Notes: generated by a model not told the origin, from the sequence alone. A stretch of DNA of 6,687 nt from RGIG1995 sp045587445 (GCA_045587445.1 JAZNCH010000044.1:1-6687), one strand, 5' to 3'. Numbered from the stretch's first letter, positions 1-5,223 are shown. Numbers and translations are program-made.

Positions 1-428
1 CAAGCCTTATACATTTTTACAAGTGCTTTTATTATCAAAGCCAAAACACCGGCTCTGATTCCCATAAAAGCGTATTTTACAGCTTTCAAATCCTGTACCA
101 ATTCAAGAATACCCGAAATTGCAAGTATTATTAAGAACGAGGGCAATACTACACCGAGAGTACAAGCGAACGAGCCCCAAAAACCGCAGCATTTGTACCC
201 TACAAACGTCGCCGAATTAATAGCAATAGGTCCGGGAGTTGATTCCGCAATTGCCACGATTTCAAGTATCTCCTCGTCGGTAATCCACTTTCTCTTTTCG
301 GAAACCTCTCTCTGAATAAGCGGTATCATCGCATACCCACCGCCAAACGTAAACGCGCCTATTTTAAAAAACGTCGCAAAAAGATGCCACAGCCTTTTAA
401 AATATTCATTTCGGTTCGTTTTTTTCAT
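1..428 (-). CDS. chrA: ChrA-family chromate transporter, N-terminal part (cut by window edge)
   Basis: This is an inner-membrane transporter of the CHR family, whose characterised members export chromate; the true substrate here is unknown. The 142 visible residues begin MKKTNRNEYF. They include the CHR signatures FTFGGGYAM (residues 26-34) and ESTPGPIAINSATFVGY (62-78), followed by hydrophobic segments at about 82-110 and 120-137. The frame is open to the window edge, so the C-terminus is missing. Clostridia often carry short CHR proteins of about 180-200 residues as adjacent pairs, so a second half-size partner may follow outside the window (inference). The ATG at 428 is preceded by GGAG at a sensible distance (434-440, CGGAGAA). 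It starts 22 nt after the permease remnant and has no promoter of its own that I can see, so it is probably transcribed from the nhaC promoter. The family call is secure; the substrate is not. Confidence 0.9.
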   Translation of the reverse strand, partial: MKKTNRNEYFKRLWHLFATFFKIGAFTFGGGYAMIPLIQREVSEKRKWITDEEILEIVAIAESTPGPIAINSATFVGYKCCGFWGSFACTLGVVLPSFLIILAISGILELVQDLKAVKYAFMGIRAGVLALIIKALVKMYKA

Positions 429-450
429 TATTATTCTCCGTATTTTCTAT

Positions 451-896
451 TTAAAATAGCTTTATAAAAAACATAAAACCTGTCAAAATTATCAAAAATC
501 CAAAGTTAAACGCCGAAAACATTCCTATATAATATGCCGTCTTTCCGGGGTTATTCTTCACATATTCGCGGAACGTTATTAAGCTTGCAAGTGATGATAT
601 AAGCGTACCCACTCCGCCGATATTTACCCCAACAAGCAGGTCAGCATAGTTACTTGTAAATTGGCTGAGCAATATCGCCGAGGGTACATTGCTTATTATC
701 TCACAACTCATTACGCTGAACAGTAGAGTACTCTTATTAAGAAGCGTCGAAAATAATTCTTGTATTCGCTATCGATAGGCACTATAAGGCTGGTCGATAA
801 TGCGGCTACAAAAGCTATGCACATCACCGCGTTCTTTTTTATAAAGCTTGTAATATTATGACCGAACGTTAAAGTTCCTCTAATATAGTTTACCAT
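451..896 (-). pseudogene. Remnant of an ArsB/SLC13-type permease with large internal deletion and frameshift
   Basis: Two short frames together make the two ends of one membrane transporter. The first (ATG 896, stop 711) gives the N-terminal end: a basic start, a hydrophobic helix and VPIDSEYKNYF, typical of the beginning of ArsB/NhaD/SLC13-like permeases. It then runs out of frame into a stop. Shifting frame after that phenylalanine gives STLLNKSTLLFSVMSCEIISNVPSAILL..., which continues in the second frame (711-451). That part contains the family's last conserved block, SNVPSAILLSQFT then GVNIGGVGTLISSLASLI, and a final helix. Members I recall are about 370 residues or more, so roughly 200 or more central residues are missing. 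The frames overlap as TAATG, which could mimic translational coupling. An SD-like AGGA lies at 905-908. An 86-residue permease tail alone is very unlikely to transport anything. Confidence 0.82.
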
Positions 897-933
897 TTTT
901 TATGTCCTAAATTACCCTATATTGTTCTTAAAA

Positions 934-2244
934 TTACTTTTTTCTCTCGGGAACAAAAAATATAAATACAATTGAGCTTACAAGAAGCATCATAGGATAA
1001 AAAAGATTGATTATTATATCAAATGCCGAAAGCGATTGTCCTAAAGTACTTGCGACCGAAAGTGCAACGAGTATCTGAGCACCATACGGCAAAAAGCCTT
1101 GGAAAATACACGAAAAAGTGTCAAGGATTGAGGCTGTCTTTCTGCTTGATATTCCGTATTCATCAGCCATTTCCTTTGCTATCGGGTTTGCCATAACTAT
1201 TGCAACCGTATTATTGGCTGTCGCTATATCCATTAAACCAACCAAAAGTCCTATACCAAGCTGTCCGCCTTTTTTTCCCTTAAATACATAACGTATTCCA
1301 CGCAAAAGGGCCTCAAATCCACCATTATGTCTTATAAGTGCACATAGAGCCGCAACCAATATCGCTACCATCGACGTCTCAAACATTCCCGATGCACCGT
1401 CTCCCATACCTTTAAGAAGTGCAGGAATATCTACACCGCTCGTCAAAAGCATTATCACACTTCCCGATAAAATGCCTACGATAAGAGTTACAAATACGTT
1501 TATGCCAACCACTCCGCAAACAAGCACGAGAATATACGGTATAATCTGAATCATATCGTATTCTTTATTTATACCGCTCGATATGTCTGCACCGAGAGAC
1601 AGTACAGTTATCAATATAAGGGTTACTATAGCTGCAGGCAACACAATCTCAAAATTCGTACGGAATTTGTCTTTCATTTTACACCCCTGACCGTTACATG
1701 CTGCAATAGTCGTATCAGATATAAATGAAAGATTGTCTCCGAACATTGCACCGCCCACAACAGAGCCTACACAAAGCGGGAGCGAAAAACCCGTTCCCTC
1801 GGAAATCGCTATCGCTATCGGTGTAATCAATGTAATCGTGCCAACCGATGTTCCCATCGCGGTAGATACAAAACAGCTTACAATAAATATTACAACTACC
1901 GCAAATTTTGGCGGTGTTACCGACAGCATAAAATAAGCTACGCTTTCGGCAGAACTTCTGCCCACAACACCCACAAATATTCCCGCAAGTAGAAATATCA
2001 AAAGCATCGTTATAATATTTTTATCGCCTACACCCTCGCCCATAATCTCAAACTTCTTTTCAAGAGTTTCCCCTCTCGTCTGGATTATCGCTACAAAAAG
2101 TGCAATAAGAAAAGCCACTACAACGGGAACATTATAAAATCCCATAGGTATCTTCATTACGTATTCAAATATGATACCGAGCGAAAGGTAAAATACAATA
2201 AATATTCCTATCGGTATAAGAGCCAATGCATTACTTTTTTTCAT
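934..2244 (-). CDS. nhaC: NhaC-family Na+/H+ antiporter-like permease
   Basis: This is a polytopic membrane protein of 436 residues, full length for the NhaC family. Family members exchange Na+ for H+, or in some lineages carry organic substrates such as methionine or malate/lactate. Visible signatures are GTSVGTITLITPIA (131-144) and GGAMFGDNLSFISDTT (164-179), the acidic GDxLSxxSDTT block typical of NhaC. In the C-terminal half, ATANNTVAIVMANPIA and GFLPYGAQ form the matching repeat half. About 11-12 hydrophobic segments fill the chain. The start ATG at 2244 (MKKSNALALIP) has a modest SD, AAGTGAG (2251-2257), and sits about 60 nt after the predicted transcription start. It is the first gene of a run with the permease remnant (37 nt gap) and chrA. 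Family membership is clear; the actual ion or substrate cannot be read from the sequence. Confidence 0.9.
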   Translation of the reverse strand: MKKSNALALIPIGIFIVFYLSLGIIFEYVMKIPMGFYNVPVVVAFLIALFVAIIQTRGETLEKKFEIMGEGVGDKNIITMLLIFLLAGIFVGVVGRSSAESVAYFMLSVTPPKFAVVVIFIVSCFVSTAMGTSVGTITLITPIAIAISEGTGFSLPLCVGSVVGGAMFGDNLSFISDTTIAACNGQGCKMKDKFRTNFEIVLPAAIVTLILITVLSLGADISSGINKEYDMIQIIPYILVLVCGVVGINVFVTLIVGILSGSVIMLLTSGVDIPALLKGMGDGASGMFETSMVAILVAALCALIRHNGGFEALLRGIRYVFKGKKGGQLGIGLLVGLMDIATANNTVAIVMANPIAKEMADEYGISSRKTASILDTFSCIFQGFLPYGAQILVALSVASTLGQSLSAFDIIINLFYPMMLLVSSIVFIFFVPERKK

Positions 2245-2279
2245 ATCATTCTCACTTTTATTTTTTATTTGTCCAAGGT

Positions 2280-2310
2280 CAATATTTTCCTATACAACCA
2301 ACAAATATTG
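2280..2310. promoter_or_regulatory. Palindrome at the predicted start of the nhaC transcript (possible operator)
   Basis: CAATATTT (2280-2287) and AAATATTG (2303-2310) are an 8-bp inverted repeat separated by 15 bp. It directly abuts the -10 box at 2311-2316 and covers the predicted transcription start. It could be a repressor operator or a small 5' leader hairpin. Because it is entirely A/T apart from one G:C pair per arm, chance is a real alternative in this AT-rich stretch. Confidence 0.3.
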
Positions 2311-2339
2311 ATTATAACACATTGTATATTAAAAATCAA
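2311..2339 (-). promoter_or_regulatory. Sigma-A promoter for the nhaC operon
   Basis: On the minus strand a -35 box TTGATT (2334-2339) is followed after exactly 17 bp by a perfect -10 box TATAAT (2311-2316) with an extended TGn just before it. Transcription should begin near 2304, giving a leader of about 60 nt before the ATG at 2244, too short for a typical riboswitch. It is the only good promoter I see for the transport genes at 1-2244. Confidence 0.8.
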
Positions 2340-2552
2340 TAAAGATATATAATATCATAAAAAATAAAGCAAAACTATACAATATCCATTGTTATATATT
2401 ATATTTAAAAAACACCTTTTACTATTAAAAGAATGCTTTTTAAGTTTATAAATTTGTGTTTTTTAGCCCCAACAGAGCCTTTATAATTTATATGTTTACT
2501 TTAATGCGGCTGCAAAAAGATATAAACGTACACATTTTTTATTTGCATTTAT
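2340..2552. other. Gene-free AT-rich spacer between the transport operon and the cassette-like region
   Basis: I see no gene, RNA gene or convincing regulatory site here. It is very AT-rich and contains one imperfectly placed inverted repeat, AAAAAACAC (2407-2415) against GTGTTTTTT (2456-2464), 40 bp apart. A small CTTTT/AAAAG hairpin lies at about 2416-2431. Both are low-complexity and may be chance. The stretch separates the nhaC promoter from the terminator at 2553-2583 and therefore marks the low-coordinate edge of the cassette-like block. Confidence 0.5.
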
Positions 2553-2583
2553 AAAAACTGAGGCTGAGTCATTGAACTCAGCC
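2553..2583 (-). terminator. Rho-independent terminator downstream of the SGNH hydrolase gene
   Basis: GGCTGAGT (2562-2569) and ACTCAGCC (2576-2583) form a perfect 8-bp stem with a 6-nt loop. Read on the minus strand, the stem is followed after four bases by TTTTT (2557-2553). It lies 92 nt past the hydrolase stop codon, so that gene has a long 3' tail. The delayed T-run makes it weaker-looking than the three terminators in the repeat elements. Confidence 0.65.
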
Positions 2584-2675
2584 CCTTTCTCTACGCATAA
2601 GCACAAATTTGCAACCTTCGCTGATACCAGTTCTCTACGTTCGAGTGATACAAATAAACAATGGTGCTATCTTTT

Positions 2676-3386
2676 TTATAATCCAAATGCTTTGACTATC
2701 AATTCAAACATCACTCGATAGCCCTTGTCGTTAGGATGTAATCCATCACATAAAAATTCATCAACACTTAAATTGTTTTCTTTGCAATAATCTGAAAATA
2801 AATCATATAAACTCAAAAAATTGGCATCGTATTCCTGTGCTAATTTTTTATAACTGTTATTTATATCAGACATATGCAAAATGCGCCAATAATCCTGACC
2901 ATCCTGTTCATTTTGCTCAGAAGCCGGAATGTTCGCAACAAAAACAGTAGGAATTCCGGTATCCTTAAACATACCGTACATTATCCTGATTTTGTCATAA
3001 AGGTTATTCAAAAAATCTACTTTAAGAGGTTTTTCTCCTTGCGAAAAGTATTTATGACGATTGTTCGTGCCGATTGTACAAACAATGATATCGTCATCAC
3101 TGCCTACCAATGCCGAAAAATTATTTATAACGAAATCTACAGTTGTTCCTGTACAACCTTTATTAACAACCGTAGCACCGTATTTTTCTTTCATATAATC
3201 GCGCAGCAAATTAGCCCAACAGTACCCATTAGGGCTTTCTGCCCACCCATCAACAATAACGTTTCCGTTTTGCTCCCAGCCGCTACCGCCAACACCGTGA
3301 GTAATGGAATCTCCAATCAATTTTATTTTTGGATTATTTTTATCTTTTAACACATAATTAAATATTTCTGCCACATTCTTACTCAT
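2676..3386 (-). CDS. SGNH/GDSL-family hydrolase (esterase/acylhydrolase-like), cytoplasmic
   Basis: This 236-residue protein has the usual size of a single-domain SGNH hydrolase, the family that cleaves ester or acetyl groups from lipids, sugars or cell-wall polymers. The conserved blocks are in order. Block I is IGDSITHG with nucleophile Ser27; block II is NKGCTG with an oxyanion glycine around Gly77-Gly80; block III is GTNN with Gly106 and Asn108; block V is DGLHP with Asp214 and His217. All catalytic positions are present, so it should be active; the substrate cannot be read. There is no signal peptide or membrane segment, unlike the next three genes, so it is probably cytoplasmic. The start at 3386 has a perfect AAGGAGG (3394-3400) 7 nt upstream and its own promoter. 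It is the last gene of the cassette-like run, and its 3' side lacks the conserved motif found after the others. Confidence 0.9.
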   Translation of the reverse strand: MSKNVAEIFNYVLKDKNNPKIKLIGDSITHGVGGSGWEQNGNVIVDGWAESPNGYCWANLLRDYMKEKYGATVVNKGCTGTTVDFVINNFSALVGSDDDIIVCTIGTNNRHKYFSQGEKPLKVDFLNNLYDKIRIMYGMFKDTGIPTVFVANIPASEQNEQDGQDYWRILHMSDINNSYKKLAQEYDANFLSLYDLFSDYCKENNLSVDEFLCDGLHPNDKGYRVMFELIVKAFGL

Positions 3387-3393
3387 GCAAGCA

Positions 3394-3435
3394 CCTCCTT
3401 GGGTTTAGTATAGCATAAAAGGGGCTAATCCGCAA
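3394..3435 (-). promoter_or_regulatory. Conserved promoter-SD block, copy A (drives the SGNH hydrolase gene)
   Basis: The -35 box TTGCGG (3430-3435), an exact 17-bp spacer and the -10 box TATACT with upstream TGC (3407-3412) are followed by AAGGAGG (3394-3400). The predicted transcription start coincides with the first base of the SD, so the leader is only about 14 nt. The string CTTTTATGCTATA and the CCAAGG before the start codon are shared with the blocks at 4058-4099, 4972-5012 and 6182-6223. Confidence 0.8.
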
Positions 3436-3440
3436 TACTT

Positions 3441-3532
3441 CTTCACTATTTAATATTACTTATTACTTTCCAAAAATCCCGAATACAAAATTAGTGAGAG
3501 TGAAAAGTGAAGAGAAAAAAGGTAATAAGTAA
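3441..3532. repeat. Inverted repeat array A (TTACTTATTAC type)
   Basis: TTACTTATTAC (3456-3466) has its exact reverse complement GTAATAAGTAA at 3522-3532. CTTCACT (3441-3447) has AGTGAAG at 3506-3512. TTACTT-like words fill the left half and their complements the right half, so the orientation flips in the middle. The core TTCCAAAAATCC (3468-3479) recurs exactly in array C at 5044-5055, showing that the two arrays are relatives. The two pairings listed cross each other, so they cannot both form in one simple fold. The array lies between the terminator of the upstream gene and the promoter of the downstream one, and so is probably little transcribed. Confidence 0.7.
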
Positions 3533-3564
3533 AAATTCCGCACACTTTCGTGTACGGAATTTTC
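3531..3564 (-). terminator. Hairpin terminator A (after the membrane-anchored protein gene)
   Basis: AAAATTCCG (3532-3540) pairs with CGGAATTTT (3555-3563), continued inside by ACAC/GTGT around a short loop with one mismatch. On the minus strand the stem ends in TTTTT (3535-3531), a classic intrinsic terminator about 50 nt after the stop at 3615. The A/T arms make it potentially bidirectional. It corresponds in position to the hairpins at 4248-4282 and 5113-5146. Confidence 0.8.
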
Positions 3565-3610
3565 TGTCATTCGTGTCCGAAAAAGAACTGGTCAAAAACC
3601 GAGGATTTTT
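3565..3610 (-). repeat. Conserved 3' motif, copy A
   Basis: Read on the minus strand, this is the sequence between the stop codon at 3615 and the terminator. It contains CCAGTTCTTTTTCGGACAC, which recurs exactly in the gap downstream of the next gene (4288-4309, 22 identical bases in all), and in degenerate form at 5147-5190 and 6404-6437. A CGGTTTTT / AGGTTTTT word and an AAATC word flank it in all four copies. It marks one end of a repeated intergenic element; its role is unknown. Confidence 0.75.
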
Positions 3611-3614
3611 TTAT

Positions 3615-4049
3615 TTATTTGACGTCAAAGTGCAAATAATAATCACCTATAGAAACAAACAAGGTTCTGCCAAGTTTTGAACTAATATTGGCAGTACCTT
3701 CTATTCCATTGATAACAACAGTATAACTTTGATTTATATGTTTACCCCAAGATTTTACTTTATAAGTGCCTTCATAGATATTGCCGTTAGTTGTATCAGT
3801 CAATATCAATTTACCATCATCTGCTTCAAGCGTCGATTCAATAGGTTTAGAAAATTTATAAAGCGAAAAATCAACATCGGAAAAACTGTAATCATCATTA
3901 TGAGCAACAACAAAAAGCGGTGGCTCTGCTTGTTGTGCATAAGAAAGTACCCATGTTCGCTTTTCAATAGTAGGTTTCGCGAAAAAAACATACGCAATTA
4001 TACATACTATAACTAATATAGGAATTAAAACATACTTTTTGAATTTCAC
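3615..4049 (-). CDS. Small membrane-anchored extracytoplasmic protein, unknown function
   Basis: I do not recognise the family. The product is 144 residues with one N-terminal membrane segment (about residues 6-24: VLIPILVIVCIIAYVFFA) flanked by KFKK, and no lipobox. The remaining ~120 residues should lie outside the membrane and look beta-rich, with alternating hydrophobic residues and a C-terminal stretch SIGDYYLHFDVK; a lipocalin-like or similar small beta fold is possible. I chose the GTG at 4049 because AAGGCGG (4058-4064) lies 8 nt upstream, the spacing in the sister genes. The ATG at 4055 is only 2 nt from the SD. An ATG at 4115 would lie upstream of the -10 box (4071-4076) and within the hairpin array, so it is rejected. 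The gene has its own promoter and terminator. Confidence 0.75.
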   Translation of the reverse strand: MKFKKYVLIPILVIVCIIAYVFFAKPTIEKRTWVLSYAQQAEPPLFVVAHNDDYSFSDVDFSLYKFSKPIESTLEADDGKLILTDTTNGNIYEGTYKVKSWGKHINQSYTVVINGIEGTANISSKLGRTLFVSIGDYYLHFDVK

Positions 4050-4057
4050 TAACATCA

Positions 4058-4099
4058 CCGCCTTGGGTGTATTATAGCATAAAAGCGGCAATAAATCAA
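4058..4099 (-). promoter_or_regulatory. Conserved promoter-SD block, copy B
   Basis: The -35 box TTGATT (4094-4099), a 17-bp spacer and a perfect extended -10 TGCTATAAT (TATAAT at 4071-4076) are followed by AAGGCGG (4058-4064). The predicted start of transcription falls on the first base of the SD, leaving a leader of about 15 nt to the GTG at 4049. The -35 box overlaps the first hairpin of array B (from 4097). Confidence 0.85.
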
Positions 4100-4245
4100 C
4101 GGCTTGCCGTTGCATATCATCAATTCCGTAAGGAATTGCATATCATCAAACCGACAGAAATACACACCTACGGTGTGATGATATACGCCTTCGGCGATGA
4201 TATACACGACTGCGTCGTGATGATATACCAAGCCTGTCGGCTTGG
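4097..4245. repeat. Hairpin array B: six variable hairpins with GATGATATAC linkers and central flip
   Basis: Six perfect small hairpins follow one another. They are CAACGG/CCGTTG (4097-4112), CAATTCC/GGAATTG (4121-4138), CACACC/GGTGTG (4163-4177), CGCC/GGCG (4186-4196), CACGAC/GTCGTG (4205-4219) and CCAAGC/GCTTGG (4228-4245). The stems all differ, while the loops are only 3-6 nt. They are separated by a constant linker. In the left half it reads CATATCATCA (4113-4122, 4139-4148); in the right half it is the reverse complement, ATGATATAC (4178-4186, 4197-4205, 4220-4228). Linkers of opposite halves can therefore pair, for example 4140-4148 with 4176-4184. There is no coding potential here. I know of no established name for this array. 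Confidence 0.85.
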
Positions 4246-4247
4246 AT

Positions 4248-4282
4248 AAAAAAACTCTCGTTCCGAAGAACGAGAGTTTTTT
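4248..4282 (-). terminator. Hairpin terminator B (after the unknown lipoprotein gene)
   Basis: CTCTCGTTC (4255-4263) and GAACGAGAG (4268-4276) form a perfect 9-bp stem with loop CGAA. It is flanked by A7 and T6 that extend the pairing. On the minus strand the stem is followed by a run of seven T. This is the strongest terminator in the window, about 50 nt past the stop codon at 4334; its symmetry means it could also stop plus-strand transcription. Confidence 0.9.
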
Positions 4283-4326
4283 GTCTCTCGTGTCCGAAAA
4301 AGAACTGGTTGAAAAGCCTGATTTTC
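4283..4326 (-). repeat. Conserved 3' motif, copy B
   Basis: This is the same element as at 3565-3610: 22 bases at 4288-4309 are identical to 3571-3592, including CCAGTTCTTTTTCGGACAC on the minus strand. It then has AGGCTTTTC and GAAAATC near the stop of the lipoprotein gene. The coding sequences next to the two copies are unrelated, so the identity is not explained by gene duplication. Confidence 0.8.
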
Positions 4327-4333
4327 TCACCAA

Positions 4334-4963
4334 TTATTTTATCTTATCAACTTTACAAGAATATCTATTGAAAATTTCACTGATATCCTCATAAGAGTTG
4401 CTATCATTTAATAAGAGAAATTGTCCATTTGCATATCCAGACTTTGTAAATGTTACAGCAATTGGTATGCCTTCCTCAAAAACATATAAATACGCAATAC
4501 TTTTATCTAATTCCACATCTTTGTCATATTTCGTCGCAGTCAAAAGCGAGCACAAAGCCATTGTGTTTGTACCGCTTTGAACATTGATTGAACTAATAAT
4601 CGAACTAAGGGAAACTCTATGATCCAATTGTTCTTTTAAATTATCCGAAAGCTTATCATAACCATCTATGTTTTCACTGCCTAATTTTGATAAAACATCT
4701 TTTGCGTTCGGAATTTCAACAGAATAAACAGCTATCGGCGAATCATAATCCGTTGCTTGAAATTTTACAATTTCATCTTCAAATTCAATAGCAGCATAAA
4801 GAGAAATATACTCATTTGAATAGACCATTTCCTGCATAGTTTTAGTAACTTCTATCCCAAAATCAAATAATACCTCATCATTATAAGAATTATGACTTTT
4901 GCCACAAGCAGTCATAGCTAAAACTAGCAAAAAAGCAAAAATAACAATACTAAATTTTTTCAT
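4334..4963 (-). CDS. Lipoprotein of unknown function
   Basis: This 209-residue protein starts with a lipoprotein signal peptide: MKKF, a hydrophobic core IVIFAFLLVLA, then lipobox MTAC with the lipid-carrying cysteine at residue 20. It is therefore expected on the outer face of the membrane. I do not recognise the mature domain. It is mixed alpha/beta in character, with an acidic N-terminal part, a SLSSIISSINVQSGTN stretch in the middle and a VFEEGIPIAVTFTKSG beta-like segment near the end. I use the ATG at 4963, 8 nt after AAGAGG (4972-4977). A GTG at 4972 in the same frame overlaps the SD itself and is unlikely. It has its own promoter and terminator, and lies between repeat elements B and C. 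Confidence 0.8.
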   Translation of the reverse strand: MKKFSIVIFAFLLVLAMTACGKSHNSYNDEVLFDFGIEVTKTMQEMVYSNEYISLYAAIEFEDEIVKFQATDYDSPIAVYSVEIPNAKDVLSKLGSENIDGYDKLSDNLKEQLDHRVSLSSIISSINVQSGTNTMALCSLLTATKYDKDVELDKSIAYLYVFEEGIPIAVTFTKSGYANGQFLLLNDSNSYEDISEIFNRYSCKVDKIK

Positions 4964-4971
4964 ATAATTCA

Positions 4972-5012
4972 CCTCTTGAGTGTATTATAGCATAAAAGCG
5001 GCGGAACCGCAA
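4972..5012 (-). promoter_or_regulatory. Conserved promoter-SD block, copy C
   Basis: The -35 box TTGCGG (5007-5012), a 17-bp spacer and extended -10 TGCTATAAT (TATAAT at 4984-4989) are followed by AAGAGG (4972-4977). The predicted transcription start is at the first base of the SD, so the leader is about 14 nt. CCGCTTTTATGCTATAATAC is identical to copy B over 20 bases. Confidence 0.85.
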
Positions 5013-5016
5013 TACT

Positions 5017-5117
5017 TATTACCTCTTACTTTTTACTTCTTACTTCCAAAAATCCTGTGAAAGACTTTGCTTGAGGTAAGAGTGAAGAGGTAAGAAGTAA
5101 GAAGTAAGAAGTAAAAA
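5017..5117. repeat. Inverted repeat array C (TTACTTC type)
   Basis: The left half is made of TTACCTC, TTACTTT and TTACTTC words (5017-5047). The right half carries the complements, ending in a 7-bp tandem repeat TAAGAAG x3 (5091-5111). TTACTTCTTACTTC (5033-5046) is exactly complementary to 5094-5107 and again to 5101-5114. The core TTCCAAAAATCC (5044-5055) is shared with array A. The tandem copies allow register slippage, so length variation between strains is likely. No gene is present. Confidence 0.75.
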
Positions 5118-5146
5118 TCCCGCCCACTTACGTGAACGGGATTTTT
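5113..5146 (-). terminator. Hairpin terminator C (after the metalloprotease-like gene)
   Basis: AAAAATCCCG (5113-5122) pairs perfectly with CGGGATTTTT (5137-5146), with an inner CAC/GTG. On the minus strand the stem ends in TTTTT and runs into the repeat array. Compared with terminator A, the stem has changed on both arms together (TTCCG/CGGAA there, TCCCG/CGGGA here), keeping the pairing. It is 77 nt past the stop at 5224. Confidence 0.8.
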
Positions 5147-5190
5147 GGGACCGACACTCAAAATGGAACCGGTCTAAAAACCTGATTTCC
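5147..5190 (-). repeat. Conserved 3' motif, copy C (diverged)
   Basis: Read on the minus strand: GGAAATCAGGTTTTTAGACC, then GGTTCCATTTTGAGTGTCGG. This aligns with copies A and B (AAATCAGG, TTTT, GACC, AGTTC, TTTT, then a G/C-rich end) but with several substitutions. It sits 33 nt from the stop codon at 5224, farther than in the other copies, so the gene-to-element junction is not fixed. Confidence 0.6.
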
Positions 5191-5223
5191 TAACAAATCA
5201 TTCATTAAATTAAAGTAGCAAAA

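Noticed and set aside
451..896. Two separate small membrane protein genes translationally coupled by TAATG
   Set aside because: The two products match the start and end of one known permease fold, and the homology continues across the stop when the frame is shifted; a deleted pseudogene is simpler.
1733..1936. 67-codon plus-strand open frame within nhaC
   Set aside because: It is a shadow of the well-conserved NhaC coding frame on the minus strand.
2245..2310. Riboswitch upstream of nhaC
   Set aside because: The promoter leaves a leader of only about 60 nt with one weak AT-rich hairpin, and no recognised riboswitch core is visible.
2627..2634. A fifth copy of the 3' motif (CCAGTTCT) after the SGNH gene
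   Set aside because: Only 8 bases match, the orientation is reversed relative to the gene, and none of the flanking conserved words is present.
2874..3350. 158-codon plus-strand open frame
   Set aside because: It lies antisense within the SGNH hydrolase gene, whose catalytic blocks are all intact on the other strand; it has no SD and no recognisable protein features.
4097..4245. CRISPR array
   Set aside because: The constant parts are only 9-10 bp, the variable parts are self-complementary hairpins of 11-18 bp, and the linker changes orientation midway; none of this fits CRISPR repeats and spacers.
4067..4249. Open frame on the plus strand across hairpin array B
   Set aside because: It is made of the repeat linkers and hairpin stems, has no SD, and its translation is repeat-derived; the array's structure explains the sequence fully.
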